DNA of 64,000 bases from Terriglobus albidus (GCF_008000815.1 NZ_CP042806.1:4402001-4466000), one strand, 5' to 3'. Counted from the stretch's first letter, positions 35,607 through 45,079 are shown. Numbers and translations: made by a program. Notes: generated by a model from the sequence alone, not told the origin.

Positions 35607-36904
35607 TGAATAGATCTTTATACAAGTCCGCCATCTCTTTGATCTTCCTTTCGGGTCCCCTTGCGGCCATTGGCCAAGCTGTACCGGCTGCCACTGCAAA
35701 TGTAACCTCCAACGTCCCGAGTTATGGAATCCAGCAGGGCGGAACGCTGAATTATTCTCTCGGCGCATCGGAGACCATCATTACCGGATACAACGGCAAT
35801 GGTGGTACTGCGAACAGCACTAATATATTTGGCCGGGCTTCGCTCGTTACCTCCAACGAGACAAGGCCAACCAGTCTTATTTATTCGGGGGGGTACATCT
35901 TTTCTGAGATCCCCGGCCAGCCATCCTCGACCTTTCACAATCTTGGTCTCTCACAAGTTCTCGCGACAAAGCACTGGAACTTCGTTCTGTCCGACCTGGT
36001 AAGTTATCTCCCTTCCTCGCAAACAACGGGCATCTCTGGAATTGCAGGTACAGGAGACGTTGGCACGTCCGCCACCGGCCCCGTCCTTGGTCAAGGTGTT
36101 CTCACGTATTACGCGACTCGTATTGTGAACACTGCCAGCGGAAGCGTCGAAGGCAAGATTACCTCCAGCACCGCAATTGAAACATCCGTCTCCTACGGAA
36201 TCCAAAGGTTCATCAACAGCCAGGGCATCGATAACTCGCAGTACACAGGGACAATCGGTCCACAACACCGGATTAACGAACGAAATTCGATTGGCGCAAA
36301 CTATACCTATTCGCGCTTTAGCTATGGTTCCAATCCATACACGACCACTAGCAAATTTGATTTCGTTGCGCAGGGTGGCAATCTAACGTATGAACACCTG
36401 TTCTCCCGCCGGCTCTCGACAAACGTCTCCATTGGACCGCAATGGACCCGCAGCAGCAATGGTTCTTCTCTGCCTTCTCACCTGAGCTTTGCAGCAAACA
36501 CTTCGCTGAACTATCTCGGAAAACTCTCTCATGCAGCCCTGGTGTACTACCGGGGCACCGATGCCGGCTCTGGAGTTTTACTCGGCGCTGTCTCCGACGA
36601 CGTAGGCCTTCTATATCAGCAGACACTTGACCCCAACTGGAGTGTAGGGCTTTCCGGGAACTATGCCCGAACCTCGGGAGTGCTGGCTTACAACACCGGC
36701 AAATCGAAGAGCAATACATTCTACGGCGGCATTCAGCTGACGCGAAAGCTTGGCCACGATTTCGCCGTCTATGGCAGCTATAACGCGCAAAATCAGAGGA
36801 TCAACAATATCGCCGGATTTCAGAATGCGTTCAACGGCCTTACGCAGATATTCGGCTTTGGCATCATCTATTCTCCCCAATCCATCCGCATCGGACGGCA
36901 TTAG
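35606..36904 (+). CDS. Outer-membrane beta-barrel protein of the exopolysaccharide locus
   Basis: This 432-residue protein overlaps the Wza-like gene by 1 bp and has a signal peptide (SAISLIFLSGPLAAIGQ). The body is a long run of alternating, Tyr/Ser/Asn-rich amphipathic strands (RISLIYSGGYIF-like; NSIGANYTYSRFSYGSNPY; SNTFYGGIQLTRKLG) and it ends FGFGIIYSPQSIRIGRH. It is probably the barrel partner (TIGR03016-like) that exports the polymer. Sequence conservation in this group is low, so family assignment rests on position and beta-barrel character. Confidence 0.75.
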   Translation: MNRSLYKSAISLIFLSGPLAAIGQAVPAATANVTSNVPSYGIQQGGTLNYSLGASETIITGYNGNGGTANSTNIFGRASLVTSNETRPTSLIYSGGYIFSEIPGQPSSTFHNLGLSQVLATKHWNFVLSDLVSYLPSSQTTGISGIAGTGDVGTSATGPVLGQGVLTYYATRIVNTASGSVEGKITSSTAIETSVSYGIQRFINSQGIDNSQYTGTIGPQHRINERNSIGANYTYSRFSYGSNPYTTTSKFDFVAQGGNLTYEHLFSRRLSTNVSIGPQWTRSSNGSSLPSHLSFAANTSLNYLGKLSHAALVYYRGTDAGSGVLLGAVSDDVGLLYQQTLDPNWSVGLSGNYARTSGVLAYNTGKSKSNTFYGGIQLTRKLGHDFAVYGSYNAQNQRINNIAGFQNAFNGLTQIFGFGIIYSPQSIRIGRH

Positions 36905-36916
36905 AAGGGTTTCTTC

Positions 36917-38431
36917 ATGCTTGGACATCGCTCCTTACGATTTCAGGATTATCTCGATATTTTGAAGCGACATTGCTGGGTCATTCTGATCCCGAGCATT
37001 CTGCTGCCCATCGCCGGCGTTGTGATCACATTCTTCATTCAACCGAAATTTCTTTCTCAGACGCTGGTATTAATCGAACAGCAAAAAGTTCCGGATGACT
37101 ACGTTAAGCCTGTAGTGACATCAGATCTGGATGACCGATTGGCATCCATGAAAGAGCAGATCCTTAGCCGCTCCAGACTGCAACCGATCATTGAACGTTT
37201 CAGTCTTTATCCTGGAGCGCAGATGGAAGACCGCGTGAACGCGGCTCGCAAAAATATAGATGTCAAGCCGATTCACTCTGAGATTGCTCGTTCAGGAGGC
37301 CTTCCTGGTTTCTTTATCACTTTCAAAGCCGGCGATCCAAGAACGGCCCAGGCAGTCTGCGGAGAGATCACCTCTCTCTTCGTGAATGAAAACTTACGCG
37401 ACCGTGAACAATCAGCTGTTGGTACAACAGATTTCTTGAAAGGTCAGCTCGCCGACGCGAAACGAAAACTCGACGAACAAGACGCTCGGCTCGCCGAGTT
37501 TCAGCGGAAATACATTGGCAAGCTCCCGGATCAACAGTCTCCGAATGTAAACATGCTGACCAGTCTGAACACACAGCTAGAAGCTATTACGCAGCAGCTG
37601 TCCCGCGTGGAACAAGACAAAACTTATGCCGAGTCCATGCTTGCACAACAGCTTCGTGAAGTGCCTGTATCTTCCACCTCAGGCACTTCGCTCTCCGCGC
37701 AGCAGGCGGAACTAGAACAGCTTGTCTCGCAAGAGACTGACTTGGCGAATCGTTACACACCCGACTATCCGGACCTGAAAGCCGTGCGCCGAAAGATCGC
37801 TGAACTTCGGGCAAAGATGAATCAGGCGCCCTCTTCCACTCCCGCAATTACCCCTGCCCTGCCTCATGCTGAACCCATTGGCATGCAGCAGCTGCGAGCG
37901 CAAATTCGCGCCGCCGAACAAGGAATACAGGCGAAGCGTCATGAGCAGGTACAAATACAGGATGAAATCCGTGTCTATCAAGGGCGGATTCAAGCCAGCC
38001 CGTTAGTCGAAGAAGAATACAAGGAAGTTACTCGTGACAACGAAACAGCTCAGAAATTTTATGAGACGCTACTTTCGAAGATGAACCAGTCGAAGATGGC
38101 GACCGATCTGGAGCGTAGAAATCAAGGGGAGCAATTTCGCGTTATGGATGAACCGAATTTACCTGACGCTCCCGTTTTTCCCAAGCGTCTTTATTTTGCA
38201 GGCGGTGGCTTTGCTCTTGGCCTACTACTCGGCATAGGAATTGTCGTTCTGCTCGAACACAAGGACCAATCACTTCGTACAGAAGACGACATCTGGCAGC
38301 TCACGAAGCTTCCTACGCTCGCCGTTATCTCGCTCATTGATCTTGCCCTGCCTGATGCTCGTATTGAGAATTTGCCGAAGCAAGATGCCTTCCTAGGGAG
38401 AGCAGAAATTACTCCGGGGGCGCAAAGATAG
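36917..38431 (+). CDS. Wzz-type chain-length determinant (PEP-CTERM locus type)
   Basis: This 504-residue inner-membrane protein has a TM at about residues 20-42 (HCWVILIPSILLPIAGVVI), a Wzz fold behind it, and a long periplasmic coiled coil (about 160-390; Gln/Glu-rich, QLADAKRKLDEQDARLAEFQ). A second TM lies at about 425-447 (YFAGGGFALGLLLGIGIVV) just after a PxxP motif (PNLPDAPVFPKRL). It fits TIGR03007. It lacks a fused kinase; the tyrosine kinase is encoded two genes downstream, the usual proteobacterial-type split. Confidence 0.9.
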   Translation: MLGHRSLRFQDYLDILKRHCWVILIPSILLPIAGVVITFFIQPKFLSQTLVLIEQQKVPDDYVKPVVTSDLDDRLASMKEQILSRSRLQPIIERFSLYPGAQMEDRVNAARKNIDVKPIHSEIARSGGLPGFFITFKAGDPRTAQAVCGEITSLFVNENLRDREQSAVGTTDFLKGQLADAKRKLDEQDARLAEFQRKYIGKLPDQQSPNVNMLTSLNTQLEAITQQLSRVEQDKTYAESMLAQQLREVPVSSTSGTSLSAQQAELEQLVSQETDLANRYTPDYPDLKAVRRKIAELRAKMNQAPSSTPAITPALPHAEPIGMQQLRAQIRAAEQGIQAKRHEQVQIQDEIRVYQGRIQASPLVEEEYKEVTRDNETAQKFYETLLSKMNQSKMATDLERRNQGEQFRVMDEPNLPDAPVFPKRLYFAGGGFALGLLLGIGIVVLLEHKDQSLRTEDDIWQLTKLPTLAVISLIDLALPDARIENLPKQDAFLGRAEITPGAQR

Positions 38432-38433
38432 CA

Positions 38434-39318
38434 ATGTATAAATCGTTCTACGGACTCAACAGTAATCCATTTGGCCTTAGTCCCGACCCCAGGTATCTTT
38501 ACGCAACGCCAGCTACAAGAGAGGCGCTTGCCTGCCTGCAATATGGAATCAGCAGTAGAAAAGGGTTCATCGTTCTCACGGGTGAGGTTGGGACAGGTAA
38601 GACGACCCTTCTACGAAGCGCGCTCGAATCTGTTCGAGCAAATAACATTCACACTTCGTTCGTCTTCAATCCGCGTCTTGAAGCCGCCGACTTTCTTGAG
38701 TTCGTAATGACCGACTTCGGTATCGCATGCGCCTCAAGAAGCAAGTCGGCGATGCTGATGGCGCTCAACAAATGGTTGATTGATCGGTTTTCCCGGAAGG
38801 AAATCTGCGTCCTCATCATCGACGAAGCCCATTCCCTTTCCGCCGACATGCTCGAGGAAATTCGTCTGCTCACCAACCTTGAAACTTCATCCGAGAAGCT
38901 TCTGCAGATCGTTTTGTCGGGACAGCCTGAATTGGAAGAACGTCTTCGCATGACTGCATTGCGACAGTTGCGCCAACGAATCGCGCTTTACTCACGAACA
39001 TTTGTTTTCGATGAGCAGCAGACCGCAGCGTACATACAGCACCGTCTTTATGTCTCCGGCACCGACAAACCAATTTTTCCCGGTTCTGTTCTGAAATTGA
39101 TCCATCGCTTCAGCCGTGGCATTCCACGGGTCATCAATCTCATTTGCGAACATGCCCTCGTCTTTGGATTTGTAGACCAGACGCCACAGATTGAAGAGAT
39201 GGTTATCTACGATGTAGTTCATGACCTCGGCCTTGTAGAGACGAGCATGCTGAATACGTCTGAACCCGGTAATCCCTCAGAAGATCTCATCACCTCTCAA
39301 AAAGAAAGGTCGGCGTAA
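38434..39318 (+). CDS. AAA ATPase, ExeA/GspA-like, exosortase-locus type
   Basis: This 294-residue protein opens with MYKSFYGLNSNPFGLSPDP, the hallmark of the TIGR03015 (XrtA-associated) ATPases. Walker A is GEVGTGKTTLL and Walker B is VLIIDEAHSLS. Sensor and arginine residues are in LRQRIALYSRTF. It lies 2 bp after the wzz stop. It probably powers or organises assembly of the export complex; the family role is not settled. Confidence 0.9.
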   Translation: MYKSFYGLNSNPFGLSPDPRYLYATPATREALACLQYGISSRKGFIVLTGEVGTGKTTLLRSALESVRANNIHTSFVFNPRLEAADFLEFVMTDFGIACASRSKSAMLMALNKWLIDRFSRKEICVLIIDEAHSLSADMLEEIRLLTNLETSSEKLLQIVLSGQPELEERLRMTALRQLRQRIALYSRTFVFDEQQTAAYIQHRLYVSGTDKPIFPGSVLKLIHRFSRGIPRVINLICEHALVFGFVDQTPQIEEMVIYDVVHDLGLVETSMLNTSEPGNPSEDLITSQKERSA

Positions 39319-40247
39319 TGAGCAAGATTTATGAGGCTCTGCTCAGAGCGGAACTGGACCGGCTTTCCGTCGGCTTAGAAGATCAACAGCCTGAAGACAT
39401 TGCGGCCAGGACATCTGCGACAGAATTGAAGATCGCTCGTCCTGAGGAAGTGGATGCTGTTCCTGCAGCACATGGTCTCAAAGAGGATTTGACGTACTCG
39501 ATTTTTTCTCCTCGAGGCGCCATCAGCAGAAGGAATTGGAATCCAGATACCTCACACCTTCCCGCGCTCGACCGCAGAGGGACGCTGGTTGAGCAATTCA
39601 GGAGTCTGCGCTCAAGGCTCTATGAACTGCGTTCGCATCAGCCGCTGAAATCTATTTTGATCAGTAGTGCAATGCCACAGGAAGGCAAGAGCTTCATCGC
39701 CGCCAATCTCGCCATGTGCCTTGCAATGCATCAGAACAGCAAGGTTTTGTTGATCGATGGAGATATGCGCCGTTACACGCTTCACAAGATCATTGGCTGC
39801 AGCTCACAGCCCGGCTTAGCGAGCTATCTATCAGGCGATACCCAGATGCTTGACATCATGCAGCAATACTCCGGTACCAATGACCCCAATTTGCGGCGTC
39901 TGGAAGCCCTGACCTTCATTGGTGGCGGCAATGCGAGCGAGAAAGCGGGCGATCTAGCCGCAAATGGGAACTTCAGCAAATTGATCCAGACACTGTCGTC
40001 GCTCTTCGATTGGATCATCATCGATTCTTCCCCTGTCTGCCTGGTGTCGGACGCAACCGCTTTGGCGCGCTCAAGTGACGGCGTGTTGCTGGTGGCTCGC
40101 GAAGGTGTCACCCAGGCTGCGGATGCACAGCGAGCGGCCAGCGAATTCAGATCGGCAAATCTTCTCGGGTTTGTACTCAACGGAAGCCGGAAAACCATCA
40201 AAGACGACTACTACGGCTATGACGGCCCTTATGACAAACAGGAGTAG
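39318..40247 (+). CDS. Tyrosine autokinase, BY-kinase/CpsD-like
   Basis: This 309-residue protein overlaps the preceding stop by 1 bp. The BY-kinase motifs are Walker A SAMPQEGKSFIAANLA, Walker A' VLLIDGDMRRYTL and Walker B FDWIIIDSSP. A C-terminal tyrosine cluster (YYGYDGPY) provides the autophosphorylation sites. The N-terminal 90 residues are a variable tail. It corresponds to TIGR03018. It would phosphorylate itself in trans and cycle with the Wzz protein to control polymer length and export. Confidence 0.92.
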   Translation: MSKIYEALLRAELDRLSVGLEDQQPEDIAARTSATELKIARPEEVDAVPAAHGLKEDLTYSIFSPRGAISRRNWNPDTSHLPALDRRGTLVEQFRSLRSRLYELRSHQPLKSILISSAMPQEGKSFIAANLAMCLAMHQNSKVLLIDGDMRRYTLHKIIGCSSQPGLASYLSGDTQMLDIMQQYSGTNDPNLRRLEALTFIGGGNASEKAGDLAANGNFSKLIQTLSSLFDWIIIDSSPVCLVSDATALARSSDGVLLVAREGVTQAADAQRAASEFRSANLLGFVLNGSRKTIKDDYYGYDGPYDKQE

Positions 40248-40249
40248 TA

Positions 40250-41626
40250 ATGATTCGCGTTTTGAATGTTTACTATCCCACTCGGACCGTATTTCTTCTT
40301 TTGGGAGAAGCGATTATTACTGTCGGTTGCTTTCTCATGGCAACGGTTCTTGTCCTTGGATCTGATGCATACATCGCCCTGAATTACGAATACGGCTTGC
40401 CGAAGCTGGCTTGCCTTACTCTGCTGACAATTCTGTTTTCCTACTACTTCGATCTCTACGAACCCCAGCTTCTGCTCGACCGCCGTGAGATCTATTTCCG
40501 AGTTCTTTTCGTAGTAGGACTGTTATGCTTGGCGACCTCTGGGTTGATTTTTCTCCTTCCTAATGTGGGGATGGCCCCCAACATATTCCCTCTCGGCTTT
40601 TTGTTTCTTACCATCGCACTTCTTTTGTGGCGCCGCACGTTCGATTGGGTTCTCTCAAAGAAGGTCTTCTGCGAGCGCGTTTATGTACTTGGCGGGGGAG
40701 ATTACGCACTCTCGGTAGCTCAGGTCATCAGCGAACGGAAAGACCTCGGGATGAGGATCATCGGGGGAGATGGATTGTCCTCGGAGAAAAATGCACGAAG
40801 AAGAAATGCAATTGACGCGTTGTCCAAATTTGATCTCTTTCAGCCCTCGGTTGACCGCGTGATCATTGCAATGGAAGATCGCCGTGGCGAGCTTCCGGTG
40901 CAGGAACTGCTTGCATTGCGTTTCAAGGGCGTTGCGATTGAAGAAGCGGGCGGCTTTCTCGAACGTCTGTCGGGAAAAATTCAGCTTGATGGATTGCGCC
41001 CCAGTAGCTTCCTGTTTACTGAGGGATTTCGTGTGCGGCCGTCGCAACAGCTTACTCGCCGCATTGCATCTTTTCTCGTAGCCGCTTTGGGCCTTCTACT
41101 CTTTCTTCCGTTCTTTCCATTCGTAGCTCTCGCTGTCCGGCTCTCTTCCAGCGGCCCTCTATTCTTCAGACAAACACGCATTGGCATGAATGGAAAAACC
41201 TTCTCCGTTTATAAATTTCGCTCCATGGTTCAGGATGCGGAAGCCAGTGGAGCAAAATGGGCCACGCGCAATGATCCAAGAATCACATCCTTCGGTCATT
41301 TCATGCGAAAAACCCGCATCGACGAGATCCCTCAGTTATGGAACGTATTACGAGGCGATATGGGCCTTGTCGGTCCTCGTCCTGAAAGACCAGAGTTTGT
41401 TCCATGGCTCGCGGAACAACTGCCATTTTACGATCTCCGACACATGATTCGCCCTGGCCTTACTGGATGGGCACAGGTCCGATTCAAATATGGAGCGACG
41501 CTTGAAGATAGCCGCGAAAAACTTGAGTATGACCTCTATTACATAAAACATATGTCTCTAGGGCTCGACCTGATGATCATGTTCGAGACGATCAAGACCA
41601 TCGTTCGCAGAAGAGGCGCACAGTGA
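40250..41626 (+). CDS. Undecaprenyl-phosphate sugar-1-phosphate transferase (initiating enzyme)
   Basis: This 458-residue protein has four N-terminal membrane helices, a central Rossmann-like domain (RVYVLGGGDYALSVAQVISE), a fifth hydrophobic hairpin (FLVAALGLLLFLPFFPFVAL), and the catalytic PglC/WbaP domain: VYKFRSMVQDAE, KTRIDEIPQLWNVLRGDM, GLVGPRPERPEF and PGLTGWAQV. This is the polyprenyl glycosylphosphotransferase family; the exosortase-locus variant is TIGR03013. It loads the first sugar-phosphate onto the lipid carrier. The start is 2 bp after the kinase stop. Confidence 0.93.
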   Translation: MIRVLNVYYPTRTVFLLLGEAIITVGCFLMATVLVLGSDAYIALNYEYGLPKLACLTLLTILFSYYFDLYEPQLLLDRREIYFRVLFVVGLLCLATSGLIFLLPNVGMAPNIFPLGFLFLTIALLLWRRTFDWVLSKKVFCERVYVLGGGDYALSVAQVISERKDLGMRIIGGDGLSSEKNARRRNAIDALSKFDLFQPSVDRVIIAMEDRRGELPVQELLALRFKGVAIEEAGGFLERLSGKIQLDGLRPSSFLFTEGFRVRPSQQLTRRIASFLVAALGLLLFLPFFPFVALAVRLSSSGPLFFRQTRIGMNGKTFSVYKFRSMVQDAEASGAKWATRNDPRITSFGHFMRKTRIDEIPQLWNVLRGDMGLVGPRPERPEFVPWLAEQLPFYDLRHMIRPGLTGWAQVRFKYGATLEDSREKLEYDLYYIKHMSLGLDLMIMFETIKTIVRRRGAQ

Positions 41627-42789
41627 TCGATATGTTTTTCATTTCGCTGGCTGCGCTTATCTATACGTATATCGTTTATCCACTCTTCATGTTTTTGATG
41701 GCGCAGCTTTATCCAAAGCGATGGGAGAAAGCGCCATATCCCGCATCGGTGAGCGCCATCATGGCGGTGTCTAACGCTGAACACCTTGTGGAGCATCAGC
41801 TCCAACGGCTTACATCATTGCCTGCTTCCCAGGTCCAGCAGATCATCGTGGTCTCTGACGGTTCCACCGATCGAACCAATTGCATATTGCAGGGAAGCAG
41901 CGATCCTCGCTTATATCTAGTCCTTCTGTCGGAGCACCACGGAAAAGCCTCCGCACTGAATCGGGGGATCTCAATGGCAACCGGAGAAATTCTCTTCTTC
42001 GTGGATGTACGTCCTCAGTTCGAGGTGCATTCTGTATCGCACCTTATAGAAAATTTTGCGGATCCGTCTGTCGGATGCGTAACCGGTGAACTGGAACTTC
42101 GCAAAACGACACATGACGGAGCAGCTTCCGCGGTAAGCGGGCTGTACTGGCGATACGAACAATGGATCCGGATGAATGAAGCCGCATGGGACTCTCCGCT
42201 AGGTGTCTATGGCGGATTTTATGCGGCGCGCAAGTCGCTCGTCGATGAATTTCCAGACGGCCTTCTCCTTGACGATATGTTTCAACCACTGATGATTATG
42301 AGCAAGGGTTATCGATGCGTCATTGACAAAGCCGCACGTGCCGTCGACATCTGGCCATCGGAGATCCGAGATGAGTTTCTACGAAAGGTACGGACGCTTG
42401 CAGGAAACTTCCAGCTTATCGCACATTCTCCCTGGTTGCTGACTCCCCGGAATAGGCTGTTTCTTCAGTTCTTTTCGCATAAGATAGCGCGTCTGATTGC
42501 TCCTTATTTTCTTATTTGCGCGCTCGTCACCTCAACGATGCTTGCGTTCTCCAGGCATCATTGGCTGGTGCTCGCGTTACTTCAGTGGGGCTTCTGGATA
42601 CTCGCAGCTGCGGCACTCCGCCATAGAGTCCCTGTAGTTCACCGCCTCGCATCATCGGCATCCGCTTTCCTGGTGCTGAACTGCGCGGCTGTAATGGCGC
42701 TATACAAATTTCTTTTTACGCAGGGCCCGCTGCATAAAATTTGGGTCAATGCTCCAGGCTCGTCCGCGCAATTGCAGGAAAAAGGCTGA
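41623..42789 (+). CDS. Glycosyltransferase family 2 with C-terminal membrane helices
   Basis: This 388-residue protein starts with GTG overlapping the previous stop by 4 bp. One N-terminal helix is followed by a GT-A domain with the VSAIMAVSNAEHLVE start, IIVVSDGSTDRTNC nucleotide site and LFFVDVRPQ, where the usual DxD region has become DVR. It also has EEFPDGLLLDDMFQPLMIM-like acceptor elements. Three C-terminal helices (LIAPYFLICALVTS and on) resemble processive BcsA/NDP-glucose synthases. The altered DxD should be noted; activity is probable but unproven. It is the last gene of the export operon. Confidence 0.85.
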   Translation: MIDMFFISLAALIYTYIVYPLFMFLMAQLYPKRWEKAPYPASVSAIMAVSNAEHLVEHQLQRLTSLPASQVQQIIVVSDGSTDRTNCILQGSSDPRLYLVLLSEHHGKASALNRGISMATGEILFFVDVRPQFEVHSVSHLIENFADPSVGCVTGELELRKTTHDGAASAVSGLYWRYEQWIRMNEAAWDSPLGVYGGFYAARKSLVDEFPDGLLLDDMFQPLMIMSKGYRCVIDKAARAVDIWPSEIRDEFLRKVRTLAGNFQLIAHSPWLLTPRNRLFLQFFSHKIARLIAPYFLICALVTSTMLAFSRHHWLVLALLQWGFWILAAAALRHRVPVVHRLASSASAFLVLNCAAVMALYKFLFTQGPLHKIWVNAPGSSAQLQEKG

Positions 42790-42824
42790 TGATGCTCTTT
42801 GCGAATACATCTCCGCGCAATTAT

Positions 42825-43886
42825 TCATGCCCTATACAGCTCCATATAGCTGCGGCTCATAGCCTCCAGGGTAAAGTTCTGCTGATAGCAGAAACGAGCC
42901 TTTTCCGAGCACTGTCTTCGAAGATCCCGGCTCAGGGCGAATCTTTCGATCGATCGGGCCATTGCGGCGGAATCCTTCACCGGACTCAACAAGCCGCCTT
43001 CGGAGAAGCGAACAACTTCCGCCATCCCTCCGACATCCGTCGCAACTATTGGAACTCCGGAAGACATCGCCTGCAGCATGGACATCGGCAAGCCCTCCGA
43101 TACAGAAGACATGGCAAACACATCCGCTTCGGAAAAGAAGCGTGCCGTGTCGAGATGTTGCCCCCAGAACGTGACACAGTCGTCGATCGCAAGATCACGG
43201 GTAAATTGTTCCAAGCCCTTTCGCGCGGGGCCGTCGCCCACAATAGACAGTCGCAGACCAGGGACCCGTTTACGAGCGATAGCAACGGCTCTCAGCAAAG
43301 TAGGAAGATCCTTGATCTCCGCAAGTCGTCCGACAAACAACAATCGAAGCTCCGCCGCCTGCGGAAGATTGTCCACAATCCTAACGATTGGCGCCGAACC
43401 GTTGTAAACGCGCACAATTTTGTTCACCTGCGCAGAAGGTATGCCGCGCAGGTTTTCACACGTGGTCTCGCACACTCCAACGATCCAGTCGCAGCTTCGG
43501 GCCATGAGTTTGTACTTTTTCTCTTCCTTCATATCGTACGGAGGAGCAACCAGGCTATGCCGCGTAGAGAGAATACATCGGGCTCCAGCCAGGCGAGCTG
43601 GAAACGCCGCCTGAAGCGTAGGCGCAGGGTTGTGACAGTGCACCACATCCGGCTTGATGCGGCGGAAGTAATGCAAATACCTCCACATCGTCTTCAGTGG
43701 ATGCCCCTCTCCGGGTACAAAAATCTCGAAGCCTTCGGATCGCAATGCCTCTCCTACGCTGCCAAGCTTGCTGTAAGCGCACACGCTCACTTCGTGGCCT
43801 TCCGCTTTTTGTTGCCGGCAAAGCTGCGCAACAAGAACCTCTGCTCCACCCATCTCAAGGCTGTAAACAGCGTGACAAATCTTCAT
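42825..43886 (-). CDS. Glycosyltransferase family 4 (GT-B)
   Basis: This 353-residue protein begins MKICHAVYSLEMGGAEVLVAQ (Gly-rich acceptor loop). The donor domain has LRLLFVGRLAEIKDLPTLL, LRLSIVGDGPARKGLEQ and EGLPMSMLQAMSSGVPIVAT (EX7E-type). It faces opposite to the two operons around it and has its own -24/-12 candidate 60 bp upstream. Role: addition of one sugar in the repeat unit. Confidence 0.9.
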   Translation of the reverse strand: MKICHAVYSLEMGGAEVLVAQLCRQQKAEGHEVSVCAYSKLGSVGEALRSEGFEIFVPGEGHPLKTMWRYLHYFRRIKPDVVHCHNPAPTLQAAFPARLAGARCILSTRHSLVAPPYDMKEEKKYKLMARSCDWIVGVCETTCENLRGIPSAQVNKIVRVYNGSAPIVRIVDNLPQAAELRLLFVGRLAEIKDLPTLLRAVAIARKRVPGLRLSIVGDGPARKGLEQFTRDLAIDDCVTFWGQHLDTARFFSEADVFAMSSVSEGLPMSMLQAMSSGVPIVATDVGGMAEVVRFSEGGLLSPVKDSAAMARSIERFALSRDLRRQCSEKARFCYQQNFTLEAMSRSYMELYRA

Positions 43887-43945
43887 TATTCAATTTTCTT
43901 ACGAATCCTGATGTTTACTTTGAAATCTTCTCTGCAAAACTTAGA

Positions 43946-43961
43946 TGCAATTTGCTCGCCT
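43946..43961 (-). promoter_or_regulatory. Sigma-54-like promoter of the GT4 gene
   Basis: On the minus strand AGGCGAGCAAATTGCA keeps GGC, G at the seventh position and a perfect TTGCA with correct spacing; only the first T of TGG and two inner bases differ. It is 60 bp upstream of the GT4 start at 43886. Confidence 0.5.
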
Positions 43962-43996
43962 TTTTACAGCGAGCTCCTGCCTATAGAGGAGGCCTC

Positions 43997-45079
43997 TTGC
44001 ATCTAAAAAACCTTCATTTGTGGCTCTCGGCATATCTGCGCAATCGTATGCGGCACATAACATGCGCGTCGAAACCGAAGCGTCTATGGATTACGCTAGC
44101 CGATCACTTTGAACCGCTTGGCGGGCGAGTTCCCATGGAAATCGCAACAAAACGCGTGCTCTCATGGCAAGCACGTTGGCCCATGATTGCCGACATGGCA
44201 CCGAAAGACGCCGCAGGCCAGCGTCCGTGCTACACCTTCTTTTATCCGCAGGAGGAATATGATCGCCGCCTGCTTCAGCAGATTGAACCGCTTGTGCAAG
44301 CAGAAATTGTAGATGTGGAGGTTCACATTCATCATGATCGTGATACAGCCCGTTCACTCCGAAACAAATTGGTTGAATTCTGCTATCGTCTGCACCAGCA
44401 GCATAACTTCCTTCGCGTTCAAAATGGCCGCATCGTCTTTGGGTTCATCCACGGAAACTGGGCATTAGATAACTCGCGCCGCGACGGAAGATGGTGCGGG
44501 GTAACGGGAGAAGCGCAGCTTCTGCATGATCTTGGGTGCTATGCGGACATGACCATGCCGTCTTTCCCCTCTGAGACACAGAGCAGAATCATCAACCAGA
44601 TCTATTGGGCCACGGGCGATCCATGCCGTCCTCGGGCATTCGACCGGGGGATAGAAGTAAAACCCGGTGAGGGCATCAGGAACTCGTTGCTTATGATTCC
44701 GGGGCCACTTGGCTTCCGTTTTAAAGATAGGCGCCTGCCTCGTATCGAGACAGGCGAGCTAGCAATCTACGACCCGCCCACTCCCTATCGTGTGGGTCGC
44801 TGGATCGATCTTGCGCCGCGTATTGGCGATGACATCTTTGTAAAGCTTCATTCCCATGCAGCCAGAGAGGATAATGCTGGCGCCCTTCTAGGCACTACGC
44901 CATCTTCTGGGGCTCTCGCGTCTATGTTTCGCTGGGTGCATGAGATCGCGCGGGAACGGGGGCTCGAGCTTCATTGGGCAAGTGCCTACCAGATGTACCA
45001 AGCGATCGATAAGCTCCTGCTGCTCCCCCCGGCAGGCGCGGCGGCAAAAGCACCAGACATCGAGGTAGCTGCCTCGTGA
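43997..45079 (+). CDS. Uncharacterised protein of exopolysaccharide loci, polysaccharide-deacetylase-like
   Basis: The open frame begins at 43697 inside the opposite-strand GT4 gene. TTG 43997, with AGAGGAGG just upstream, gives a 360-residue protein beginning LHLKNLHLWL. His/Asp clusters suggest a metal site: WITLADHFEPLGG, VDVEVHIHHDRDT and GFIHGNWALDNSR. Next come CYADMTMPSFPSETQSR and FVKLHSHAARED. This pattern resembles NodB-type deacetylases at low similarity, but the exact motifs (TFDD, HxxxH) are not present. No signal peptide. It starts a three-gene run with two glycosyltransferases, so it may modify a nucleotide sugar or lipid-linked intermediate. Confidence 0.65.
   Translation: MHLKNLHLWLSAYLRNRMRHITCASKPKRLWITLADHFEPLGGRVPMEIATKRVLSWQARWPMIADMAPKDAAGQRPCYTFFYPQEEYDRRLLQQIEPLVQAEIVDVEVHIHHDRDTARSLRNKLVEFCYRLHQQHNFLRVQNGRIVFGFIHGNWALDNSRRDGRWCGVTGEAQLLHDLGCYADMTMPSFPSETQSRIINQIYWATGDPCRPRAFDRGIEVKPGEGIRNSLLMIPGPLGFRFKDRRLPRIETGELAIYDPPTPYRVGRWIDLAPRIGDDIFVKLHSHAAREDNAGALLGTTPSSGALASMFRWVHEIARERGLELHWASAYQMYQAIDKLLLLPPAGAAAKAPDIEVAAS

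Noticed and set aside
43697-43996. N-terminal extension of the 43997 gene
   Set aside because: It lies inside the opposite-strand GT4 gene. The TTG at 43997 has a strong AGAGGAGG and matches the start of the protein-like region.
42741-44006. A 421-codon plus-strand open frame
   Set aside because: It is the antisense shadow of a clear GT4 gene (42825-43886), rich in Arg, His and Ser, with no family features.
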